This document shows, in pieces, positions 55,085-64,000 of a stretch of DNA of 64,000 nucleotides. Source of the stretch: Brachypterus glaber (lineage: Eukaryota > Arthropoda > Insecta > Coleoptera > Kateretidae); NCBI GenBank assembly GCA_958510825.1, contig OY294048.1, positions 28,857,026-28,921,025 on the forward strand, read 5' to 3'. The position numbers and the translations under genes are program-made. The notes under the pieces were generated by a model. The model was not told the origin of the DNA, did no database searches, and saw only the letters and a list, made by a program, of their open reading frames with translations. Numbering within the stretch: the stretch's first letter is position 1; every line of letters starts with the position of its first letter.

Positions 55085-58000
55085 CAAGTTCCGTTAACGG
55101 ACTCTCGTGGGATTCACAGTGGGAAATAACGATCTTTTCCTGCGGAACGGTAAAAAAAGAGTACTTTAAATTATCCGATCGGGCTGAAATTTTGTACGCT
55201 GACTTAAGGGATCTTTCTGCACCCCATCATGAAATTTCAACCCCATCAAACAATATTTAAGGGTGGCTTCCCCCTTTAAAACAATTTTTTTTCAGCGGAA
55301 CGGTAAAAAAAGAGTACTTTAAATTATCCGATCGGGCTGAAATTTTTTACAGCGACTTTAAGGACCTCCCTGCACCCCATTCTAAAATTTCAACCCCATC
55401 GGAAAATATTTAGGGTTGGTTTACGCCTCCGAAACGATTTTTTCTGCGGAATGGTAAAAAACGAGTACTTTAAATTATCCGATCGGGCTGAAATTTTTTA
55501 TGCTGACTTTAGGTACCACCCTGCACCCCATTCTAAAATTATAACCCGATCGGAAAATATTTAGGGTTGGTTTACGCCTCCGAAACGATGTTTTCTGTGG
55601 AATGGTAAAAAACGAGTACTTTAAATTTTCTATGCTGACTTAAGAGAACTTCCTGCACCCCATCCTAAAATTTAAACCCCATCGGAAAATATTTAAGGGT
55701 GGCTTCCCCTTTGAAACATTTTTTTTCAGCGGAACGGTAAAAACAGAGAACTTTAAATTATCCGATTGGCCTGAAATTGTTTGTGGTGACTTTAGGGATC
55801 TTCCTGCAACCCATTCTAAAATTTCAACCCCATCTGAAAATATTTAGGGTTGGTTTATGCCTGCAAAACGATTTTTTTCTGCGGAATGGTAAAAAACGAG
55901 TACTTTAAATTATCCGATCGGGCTGAATTTTTTTATGCTAACTTTAAGTACCCCCCTGCACCCCATTCTAAAATTATAACCCGATCGGAAAATATTTAGG
56001 GTTGGTTTACGCCTCCGAAACGATGTTTTCTGCGGAATGGTAAAAAACGAGTACTTTAAATTATCCGATCGGACTGAAATTTTGTATGCTGACTTAAGAG
56101 ACCTTCCTGCACCCCATCCTAAAATTTGAACCCCATCGGACAATATTTAAGGGTGGCTTCCCCCTTTGAAACATTTGTTTTCAGCGGAACGGTAAAAAAT
56201 AGAACTTTCAATTATCCGATTGGGCTGAAAATTTTTGTGGTGACTTTAGGGACCTCCCTGCACCCTATCCTAAAATTTCAACCCCATCTGAAAATATTTA
56301 GGGTTGGTTTACGCCTGCAAAACGATTTTTTTTTGCGGAATGGTAAAAAACGAGTACTTTAAATTATCTGATCGGGCTGAAATTATTTATGCTGACTTTA
56401 GGTACCACCCTGCACCCCATTTTAAAATCATAACCCGATCGGAAAATATTTAGGGTTGGTTTACGCCTCCGAAACGATGTTTTCTGCGGAATGGTAAAAA
56501 ACGAGTACTTTAAATTATCAGATCGGACTAAAATTTTGTATGCTGACTTAAGAGACCTTCCTAAAATTTGAACCCCATCGGACAATATTTAAGGGTGGCT
56601 TCCCCCTTTGAAACATTTTTTTTTTCAGCGGAACGGTAAAAAATAGAACTTTCAATTATCCGATTGGGCTGAAAATTTTTGTGGTGACTTTAGGGACCTC
56701 CCTGCACCCTATCCTAAAATTTCAACCCCATCGGAAAATATTTAAGGTTGGTTTACGCCTGCGAAACGATTTTTTTCTGCGGAATGGTAAAAAACGAGAA
56801 CTTTAAATTATCCGATCGGGCTGAAATTTTTTAGGGCGACTTTAGGGACCTCTCTGCACCCCATTCTAAAATTTCAACCCCATCAGAAAATATTTAGGGT
56901 TGGTTTACGCCTCCGAAACGATTTTTTCTGCGGAATGGTAAAAAACGAGTACTTTAAATTATCCGATCGGGCTGAAATTTTGTATGCTGACTTTACAGAC
57001 CTTCCTGCATCCCATCCTAAAATTTTAACCCCATCGGAAAATTTTAACGGTGGCTTCCCCTTTGAAACATTTTTTTTTCAGCGGAACGGTTAAAAAAGAG
57101 AACTTAAAATTATCCGATTGGCCTGAAATTGTTTGTCGTGACTTTAGGAATCTTCCTGCACCCCATTCTAAAATTTCAACCCCATCTGAAAATATTAAGG
57201 GTTGGTTTACTGCTGCAAAACGATTTTTTTCTGCGGAATGGTAAAAAACGAGTACTTTAAATTATCCGATCGGGCTGAAATTTTTTATGCTGACTTTAGG
57301 TACCACCCTGCACCCCATTCTAAAATTATAACCCGATCGGAAAATATGTAGGGTTGGTTTACGCCTCCGAAACGATGTTTTCTGCGGAATGGTAAAAAAC
57401 GAGTACTTTAAATTATCCGATCGGACTGAAATTTTCTATGCTGACTTAAGAGACCTTCCTGCACCCCATCCTAAAATTTAAACCCCATCGGAAAATATTT
57501 AAGGGTGGCTTCCCCTTTGAAACATTTTTTTTCAGCGGAACGGTAAAAACAGAGAACTTTAAATTATCCGATTGGCCTGAAATTTTTTGTGGTGACTTTA
57601 GGGATCTTCCTGCAACCCATTCTAAAATTTCAACCCCATCTGAAAATATTTAGGGTTGGTTTACGCCTGCAAAACGATTTTTTTCTGCGGAATGGTAAAA
57701 AACGAGTACTTTAAATTATCCGATCGGGCTGAATTTTTTTATGCTAACTTCAAGTACCCCCCTGCACCCCATTCTAAAATTATAACCCGATCGGAAAATA
57801 TTTAGGGTTGGTTTACGCCTCCGAAACGATGTTTTCTGCGGAATGGTAAAAAACGAGTACTTTAAATTATCCGATCAGACTGAAATTTTGTATGCTGACT
57901 CAAGAGACCTTCCTGCACCCCATCCTAAAATTTGAACCCCATCGGACAATATTTAAGGCTGGCTTCCCCCTTTGAAACATTTTTTTTCAGCGGAACGGTA

Positions 58001-59795
58001 AAAAATAGAACTTTCAATTATCCGATTGGGCTGAAAATTTGTGGTGACTTTAGGGACCTCCCTGCACCCCATCCTAAAATTTCAACCCCATCGGAAAATA
58101 TTTAGGGTTGGTTTACACCTGCGAAACGATTTTTTTCTGCGGAATGGTAAAAAACGAGAACTTTAAATTATCCGATCGGGCTGAAATTTTTTACGGCGAC
58201 TTTAGGGACCTCCCTGCACCCCATTTTAAAATTTTAACCCCATCGGAAAATATTTAGGGTTGGTTTACGCCTCCGAAACGATTTTTTCTGCGGAATTGTA
58301 AAAAACGAGTACTTTAAATTATCCGATCGGGCTGAAATTTTGTATGCTGACTTTGCAGACCTTCCTGCACCCCATCCTAAAATTTTAACCCCATCGGACA
58401 ATATTTAACGGAGGCTTCCCCCTTTGAACCATTTTTTTTTTCAGCGGAACGGTAAAAAAAGAGAACTTTAAATTATTCGATTGGGCTGAAATTTTTTGTG
58501 GTGACTTTAGGGATCTCCCTGCACCCCATTCTAAAATTTCAACCCCATATGAAAATATTTAGGGTTGGTTTACGCCTACGAAACGATTTTTTTCTGCGGA
58601 ATGGTAAAAAAACGAGTACTTTAAATTATCAGATCGGGCTGAAATATTGTATGCTGACTTTAGGTACCACCCTGCACCCCATTCTAAAATTATAACCCGA
58701 TCGGAAAATATTTTAAGTTGATTTACGCCTGTGAAATGATTTTTTCCTGCGGAAGGGTAAAAAAAGAGTACTTTTAATTATCCGATCAGTCTAAAATTTT
58801 GTACGCTGACTTTAGGCACCTTCTTGCACCCGATCCTAAAATTATAACCCGATCAGAAAATATTTAGGGTTGGTTTACGCCTGCGAAACGATTTTTATCT
58901 GCGGAATGAAACAAAACGAGTACTTTAAATTTTCCAATTGAGCTGAAATTTTTTATGCTGACCTAAAGGACTTTCCTGCACCCCATCCTAAAATTTCAAC
59001 CCCATTGGAAAATATTTAGGGTTGGTTTACGCCTCCGAAACTTTTTTTTCTGTGGAATAGTAAAAAACGAGTACTTGAAATTATCCGATCGGTATAAAAT
59101 TTTTTATGCTGACTTAAGGGACCTTTCTGCATCCCATCATAAAATTTAAACCCCATCGAACAATATTCAAGGGTGACTTCCCCCTTTGAAACAATTTTTT
59201 TCAGCGGAACGGTAAAAAAAGAGTACTTTAAATTATCGGGCTGAAATTTTGTATGCTGACTTAAGGCACCTTCCTGCACCCCATCCCAAAATTATAACCT
59301 GATCGAAAAATATTTAGGGTTGGTTTACGCCTGCGAAACGATTTTTTTCTGCGGAATGGTGAAAAACGATTACTTTAAATTATCCGATAGGGCTGAAATT
59401 TTGTATGCTGACTTTATAGACCTCCCTGCACCCCATTCTAAAATTTCAACTCTATCGGAAAATTTTTAGGGTTGGTTTACGCCTGTGAAATAATTTTTTC
59501 CTGCAGAACGGTAAAAAAGAGTACTTTGAATTATCCGATCGGGCTGAATTTTTTTACAGCGACTTTAGGGACCTCCCTGCACCCCATTTTAAAATTTTAA
59601 CCCCATCGGAAAATATTTAGGGTTGGTTTACGTCTGCGAAACGATTTTTTTCTGCGGAATGGTAAAAAACGAGAACTTTAAATTATCCGATCGGGCTGAA
59701 ATTTTGTATGCTGACTTAAGAGACCTTCCCGCACCCCATCCTAAAATTTGAACCCCATCGGACAATATTTAATGGTGGCTTCCCCCTTTGAAACA
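55085..59795. repeat. 151-bp satellite array, about 31 monomers
   Basis: The monomer contains CTGCACCCCATYCTAAAATT, AACCCCATCGGAAAATATTT, a (G/T)GGTTGGTTTACGCCTSCGAA or GGGTGGCTTCCCCCTTTGAA segment, GCGGAAYGGTAAAAAA and ATTATCCGATCGGGCTGAAA. CTGCA marks fall at 55,217, 55,370, 55,521, 55,653, 55,804, 55,956, 56,107, 56,258 and 56,410, so the spacing is 151-153 with one shortened unit of 132. Two monomer types (TTTACGCC and CTTCCCCC) are mixed. A distinctive variant (GCTAACTT.AAGTACCCCCC) recurs at 55,956 and 57,762, 12 monomers apart, indicating higher-order repeats. All open frames here, on both strands, are repeat by-products. Confidence 0.93.
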
Positions 59796-60224
59796 TTTTT
59801 CTAAATAAACGTTAACCTTATTTATTCCAAATTATGTTGATATTTTTTTACACCAGACCAAAACATCACTTTTTTAATAAAAAACAAAATAGTTTCATTA
59901 CATTTTAAACATTTTAAATATTAAAAATAAAAACTACTTTTATAACAATATTATTCATTTATCATTAAAAAACAAGCGTTAAACTTTCATACAAAGACAA
60001 CTTAAATAATTATTATATCGAATTTATAAGTAGGAAATATTGGCAACATCGCAGGGCTTCAAATAACTGTGAAAAATCAAAAAAATATGCATTTGGGCTT
60101 GCTATGACCGGAAAATATAATAGGGACTCGTATTAGCGTTACACATATATCTTTTTTCCTTGCCCCTAAACCCGGGCTTCGAATCACCTATGCTATGTAT
60201 CGGGCCTCCTATTGATAGTTCTAC

Positions 60225-60227
<3 letters not shown>

Positions 60228-60287
<60 letters not shown>
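60228..60287. repeat. (TA)n microsatellite, right flank of the 5.7 kb block
   Basis: About 60 bp of alternating TA. Confidence 0.95.
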
Positions 60288-60289
<2 letters not shown>

Positions 60290-60384
60290 TTAAAAAGTAA
60301 ACTTTATTCGGAGTTAACTTAGGGCTCCTAAATTTATTTCCAAAAGAATGTGTGGTTTATGCTTTCCAATATATTAAATATTAA

Positions 60385-60780
60385 ATATAAATCGGGAGTA
60401 ACACCACCCGCCATGCATGGAAGGCGGAAGTCTAAAATATACTCTTGCTTCCGTCTAAGGTAAGGAAAACTTTAACAAAACTTCAGCTTCCTAGGCCTTA
60501 TTCTTTTCGAGATATTAAGAATGTGTCTTAAGCAGTCCTTAAAGGTAACACCACCCGGAGGAGAGGGCAGTCATTAATATTTTTTGCAACTGTTAGAAGG
60601 TAGGACTACTTCCTTACAACATTTGAATATCTTAGGCTTTATGTTTTCACAATAATAAAGAAAAGTATAGAATATAACCACCCTCGGGAGAGGGGGCGGT
60701 CTAAAATATACTCAATTAGTATATTTTAGACCGCCGAATTACGCATGCTCCTACTGAAAGCAATTTTAGCTACCTAAGCC
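60385..60780. repeat. Three diverged tandem units with a strong hairpin
   Basis: GTAACACCACCCG or a variant (TAACCACCCTCGG) begins units at about 60,399, 60,545 and 60,676, each followed by GG(C/A)GG-type text and later CTTAGG or CTAGGC. 60,695-60,735 is a perfect 18-bp-arm hairpin (GGCGGTCTAAAATATACT) with a 5-nt loop. Confidence 0.6.
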
Positions 60781-61180
60781 TTTTGTTTTTAGAGGAAAAT
60801 CAAAGATCGATATTTAATTATTAGGATATATGATAAAAATAATCATATTGTTTTTTTAATAAAATACTTTCAAACATAAAAAAAGTTATAGACTAAAATT
60901 ATAAAAATAAAAGTTCTCAAAACTTTTTTAAAAAACATTATTTTGATGACAAATTCATATTTATCTTTTATTTAGCTTAAAGCTTATTTGAGACTATCCA
61001 TGAATCTGTATACCAAATAACTGAATAAATAAATAAATAAATATTATTTTTTAAAATAATACTTATAAGTACAATATAACGTAAGTTAAGTGACAGCTTT
61101 TAAGTTTTCGAATAAAAATAGATGGCTGTCTAACTTTTTTTTTAGAATAATCAAAGTTCTGTCTCGAATAAAAATGTATA
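60781..61180. other. AT-rich spacer
   Basis: Contains an AAAT microsatellite near 61,022-61,046. Nothing else recognisable. Confidence 0.45.
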
Positions 61181-61501
61181 GACCACCGAAGCAAACTTAA
61201 TATAACTCCGTACTAGTTCTTTAAAACGTAATAAACCTGAAGCCTCCGAACTAGACATGAAGCGCAGCTGTGCTCATTAACCAATTACCTCTGAACTGAC
61301 CTGGTGCAATAACCAGATACGGGTATGCCTGTGTTGCAAGACTGCTACAGATCTGGTTCGGTACTTATAGAACGTCCATGGTTATTTCAGGTCCTAAAGT
61401 TTAGATTTGTTTTGGGAGTTTATCAAAAATACGGGGACATTCGGTTCCGCTGCAGTTTTATACAAATAGTACGGGATGGTTTCAACTTTGCTTCGGTGGT
61501 C
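61181..61501. mobile_element. MITE-like element with GACCACCGAAGCAAA ends, 321 bp
   Basis: The left end GACCACCGAAGCAAACTT and right end (complement GACCACCGAAGCAAAGTT) match at 17 of 18 positions. The interior is GC-richer than its surroundings. A 63-codon plus-strand frame (61,325-61,516) runs through it and past its right end; I recognise no family and treat it as incidental. Confidence 0.7.
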
Positions 61502-62945
61502 AATAAAGAGTACTGACTCGCTTCAGTCGTGGTTCGGTGGTATAAATATTTATTTTAGAAAGTGTTTTGCAGGTAATCCATGTAACGTATAAAGCTTTGA
61601 CTCTCTTTGATATGGGAAAGACAAAAACACAGAACGAGTCTATTCTACTAGCTTAGAATGCAGAATTTAGTCATGAATTGCAAAACCCGGCTGTGTGTTC
61701 TTTGCCTACCTTATATCAACAACAATAATTAAAAAAATCCAATTTCCATTAACATTTATCGAAAATTAAAAACTTTCGGGAGAATAGTTCAAGTTTTTTA
61801 ATTTCTATGTAGTTTTTCCCCACTTTGCCCTAATAGAAGAACTTTGATTGCTTTGGTTTCACAACCAACTATTTTTACTCGAGAACTTAAAAGCTGTAAT
61901 ATAATAACATTAAAACTGTTAAACATTATAACATGTTTTTCATATTATGAAAAAAATTATGTTCAGTGTCCCTAATACTCCTTTGCTGTGAAGCTGAGAG
62001 AACTGTATTAAAGGAAAACACAATTAAAAAAAAAACCTTCATCAACATTTTTTCTTTAATTCTAAAGTTTAAAACTATTTAAGAATACCATTTTGTTTGA
62101 AATAAGAAACAAACAAAGAAGGCATTGATTAATTAACCAGTAACAGTCTACATACCCTTAGCTGTCTAATTATGCCCTAAATTAATGACGAGTAATAAAT
62201 TTTTATTCGAAAAAATTAATTTAACACCATGTATAGTATCCAAACGCATCATTAGTTAATGTTTGAACAATTAAAACGGAAATTGCTCTAATGGATTCGT
62301 TTAATTTAAATACAGGTGGTCGAAATCAATAACATATCTCATATTAATTAAAATAAAAAGTTGTAAAAAATATTGATTGGTTTTTACCTGGTGTCTTATT
62401 GTATTGTGAGAAAATTATTTTTTTTTTCAAGAATTATCAGCAAGTCAGTGTGGAATTTCGATTAAAAGAAACACGCCCAAGGGTTTAGTTTTCGGCTACC
62501 ATAGGTTTTGCTAAAAACTCGGATTTATATAATATTTTATTTTAATATCTATAAAATTAAAATATTGCTATATAACGGTTTATTATTTTTTTTATTTACT
62601 TTTATTAAATTAAATTAAATGTATTCATATTTTTCCGATTCATTGAACATAAATAACAGCCAATTTTTAGTTTTTATTGTAAGCATTTTTCTCAAATAAA
62701 TGTTTCTTAATGGTTTTCATTCAACACTGATTAAACTTTCCGTAGGGTTTCACGAGATTCAAGAAATGGAATTTCTGATCTCGATTTTCGAGACAAGATA
62801 TTGGTTAATCTTGTCTTGAGAATTTCTCGACAATTCGCTGCTTGTCTCGTCTGGACTTTTGGGTTGGTTTGGTTTGGACTTTTGGTTGGTTTAACTTACA
62901 CTAAAAGAAATTACATTGAAAAAGTGTAAAAAAATACACTCTATA
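61502..62945. other. AT-rich intergenic sequence, no gene recognised
   Basis: A stretch at 62,745-62,890 has repeated TCTCG/CGAGA words (CTCGATTTTCGAGACAAG, TTGTCTCGTCTGGAC) and GGTTGGTTTGG repeats, without a defined element. No gene is supported. Confidence 0.4.
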
Positions 62946-63130
62946 AATGTGTAAATTTTACACCTTTATATAAATGTACATCAACATTGATGTGACACTA
63001 CACACGTGAGGTGATTTTGACCTAGAGTGTGTATTTTTACATCCATACCTTCTTCAACAATACACTCGGAGCTCAAGAAAGTGTATTTTTATAAACATAC
63101 CTTTAGCAACAATACACCCGAAGTGTAAAA
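62946..63130. repeat. GTGTA-rich repeat with a 54-bp tandem duplication
   Basis: GTGTATTTTTA(C/T)A...CATACCTT...AACAATACAC(T/C)CG(G/A)AG occurs at about 63,027 and again at about 63,081. The preceding part has inverted GTGTAAATTTTACAC. It is probably a small self-complementary element. Confidence 0.55.
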
Positions 63131-63288
63131 GCACACTTTTGATGTACAAGCCAGCCAATCGCTGGCGTTAAGCTAGTCACGTGACTCGAGAATCCAGAGT
63201 CTGGTGGCTGTCGATCATTATAATTGTTTACGTTTGTAAGAGCGTTCGTATAATTTTGTGTGTGCTAGATTTTTCTAAGATATAATTG
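63131..63288 (+). promoter_or_regulatory. Candidate promoter and non-coding first exon
   Basis: A CCAGCCAATCGCTGG dyad with a CCAAT core (63,151-63,165) precedes GTCACGTGAC, a palindromic E-box (63,176-63,185). About 100 bp later ATAATTG|GTAAGTG at 63,289 is a consensus splice donor. No ATG frame of note lies before the donor, so the exon would be untranslated. Function is inferred from motif layout only. Confidence 0.35.
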
Positions 63289-63375
63289 GTAAGTGTTGAT
63301 TAAAAAAAATATTTAAAAAGTGTGATTAATTCAATATCCTTAAAACGTACATTTTATAATATTTTACTTATTTAG
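63289..63375 (+). other. Candidate short intron, 87 bp
   Basis: GTAAGTG donor at 63,289 and TTTTACTTATTTAG|GCGG acceptor at 63,375. The size is typical of insect introns. What follows within 130 bp is LINE ORF1 sequence, so the host transcript, if any, may be interrupted by the retrotransposon or the LINE may use this upstream region. Confidence 0.35.
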
Positions 63376-63501
63376 GCGGTAACACTGGCCTGCAAATTTT
63401 GAGTTGTTAAGACTTGTGTATGTTTTCTGTTTCTATTTTATATTGGTACTTTTTGTACTTACTTTTAACCATAATAGTCGAGTGAGTGACAGCGAAGATA
63501 G

Positions 63502-63750
63502 ACGTCGCCCAGCAGAAGGGTCATACCCCCAACCCAAAAATTCACCCCGGGCATCTCCTACGCCCAAAAAGCAACTAACGCCGCCACCCCCCAACAACCC
63601 AAGGCGGCCCCAGGCCCCAGCGCAAATCCCCCCAATATTTTTGATCAATCTCAAATTTCAAAAATCCACACTTTCATGCAAGAATTCGCCAGCTTCATGC
63701 AGGCTTTTGGCTCCCTTCAACTACCCAATCTAGGCCCCCAAAATGTCTAG
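63502..63750 (+). CDS. Jockey-type LINE ORF1, C-terminal end (5'-truncated)
   Basis: An 82-codon frame with no start codon follows a TAG at 63,499 and ends with TAG at 63,748-63,750. It reads a PGISYAQKA-like motif followed by a Pro/Ala/Gln-rich linker and an IHTFMQEFASFMQAFGSLQ helix, the typical C-terminal end of Jockey-clade ORF1 nucleic-acid-binding proteins. The zinc knuckles expected upstream are absent, so the element is truncated near 63,500. The stop overlaps the ORF2 start by eight bases, a normal arrangement in this clade. A 109-codon frame in another register (63,404-63,733) is a shadow. Confidence 0.7.
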   Translation, partial: TSPSRRVIPPTQKFTPGISYAQKATNAATPQQPKAAPGPSANPPNIFDQSQISKIHTFMQEFASFMQAFGSLQLPNLGPQNV

Positions 63751-64000
63751 ACAAACAAAACCCAGAGCCCTTAAAATAGTCACCTGGAACGCTGATAGCC
63801 TCAATTCAAAAAAACCGGAACTCATAGAATTTCTACATGAAAATCAAATAGATATAGCCCTCATCCAAGAGACTGGTCTTAAACCACATCATAGGGGTAC
63901 CATACCCAACTATTCCTGCTACCGTAACGATAGACTCCAGGACCGCAAAGGAGGCACAGCAATCTATATCAAAAAACACATATCTCACGACCTTTTACAC
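63743..64000 (+). CDS. Jockey-type LINE ORF2, endonuclease start (runs off the window)
   Basis: ATG at 63,743 opens 86 uninterrupted codons to the window end. Residues 11-20 read KIVTWNADSL, the first motif of apurinic/apyrimidinic-type LINE endonucleases (catalytic Asn). Residues about 37-44 read DIALIQET, whose Glu is the metal ligand. KGGTAIYIK near residues 72-80 is the next conserved strand. The protein would nick target DNA and, further on, carry the reverse transcriptase of which decayed relatives are seen at 27.9 and 39.4 kb. No damage is visible so far. Whether ORF2 is complete depends on sequence beyond 64,000. Confidence 0.88.
   Translation, partial: MSRQTKPRALKIVTWNADSLNSKKPELIEFLHENQIDIALIQETGLKPHHRGTIPNYSCYRNDRLQDRKGGTAIYIKKHISHDLLH

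Larger units (their letters stand above)
54552..60227. mobile_element. Candidate 5.7-kb composite element between two (TA)n tracts
   Basis: The left end has ATCAATAGGGAGCCCGA (54,562-54,578). The right end, complemented, has ATCAATAGGAGGCCCGA (60,200-60,216). Both then carry CGAAGCCC words nearby. Further GGGCTTC/GAAGCCC words cluster inside both ends (54,598-54,640, 54,717, 60,054, 60,174). Both ends abut TA microsatellites, as if one tract had been split. Inside are an exon-like ATG segment (54,947) and a 4.7-kb satellite array. No transposase is seen. The ends are short and imperfect, so a chance bracket is possible. Confidence 0.4.

Noticed and set aside
55910..59279. Repeated ORFs of 60-90 codons on both strands in the 55-59 kb region as a protein family
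   Set aside because: They are translations of the 151-bp satellite. The unit length is not a multiple of three and the frames change between monomers.
55085..59795. CRISPR array (regular repeats)
   Set aside because: The monomers are contiguous 151-bp satellite units with no short repeat and unique spacer pattern, in a eukaryotic context without cas genes.
63404..63733. 109-codon proline-rich ORF
   Set aside because: It is out of frame with the recognisable Jockey ORF1 C-terminal end. The Pro-rich stretch is a frame shadow.

Overview
The window reads as AT-rich, repeat-saturated intergenic DNA from an arthropod, most likely an insect. The signs are two tRNA-derived SINEs with perfect target-site duplications, Jockey-type non-LTR retrotransposon pieces, a pogo/Tigger-type DNA transposon, a piggyBac-type MITE, many (TA)n tracts and a very high density of long inverted-repeat ('foldback') elements. 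There is no operon, bacterial gene, CRISPR array, rRNA or functional tRNA. I see no complete host protein gene. The species is not identifiable by eye.

Layout. 0-12 kb: foldback elements (672-1592, 3654-4155, 6835-7126), a 97-bp tandem array whose tail recurs inverted at 33.7 kb, short tandem duplications and two hairpins near 11 kb. 12.0-14.8 kb: an almost identical 1,382-bp tandem duplication. 14.5-27 kb: inverted-repeat elements, several nested (18.5-20.4 kb with an insert at 19.4-20.2 kb; 24.9-26.7 kb with an insert at 25.1-25.8 kb), and a minus-strand tRNA-Arg-derived SINE at 16.47-16.75 kb. 27.5-34 kb: a Jockey reverse-transcriptase remnant, ACATAA/TTATGT-rich palindromic repeats and a TIR element holding a minisatellite. 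34,045-36,784: a nearly intact pogo-like transposon. Its TIRs, TA duplication, candidate 5'-UTR intron, poly(A) signal and DD35D triad can all be read, and one in-frame TAA splits the transposase. 37-52 kb: a second Jockey remnant, a palindrome of about 1.8 kb at 42.2-44.0 kb, the second SINE, more foldbacks and a piggyBac-type MITE.

54.5-60.3 kb is the most unusual region. A block of about 5.7 kb lies between two (TA)n tracts and has short inverted ends. It carries a plausible short first coding exon with a consensus splice donor, followed by about 31 copies of a 151-bp satellite with signs of higher-order organisation. 60-64 kb holds more MITEs, a candidate promoter and 5' UTR intron, and at the right edge the end of ORF1 and the start of ORF2 of a Jockey element that runs out of the window.

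The coding material is almost all mobile-element derived. Two host-like or unassigned coding fragments are flagged with low confidence: a minus-strand exon-like ORF at 23,666-23,875 and the exon at 54,947-54,992. Alignments were made by eye, so most repeat boundaries are accurate to a few bases at best.
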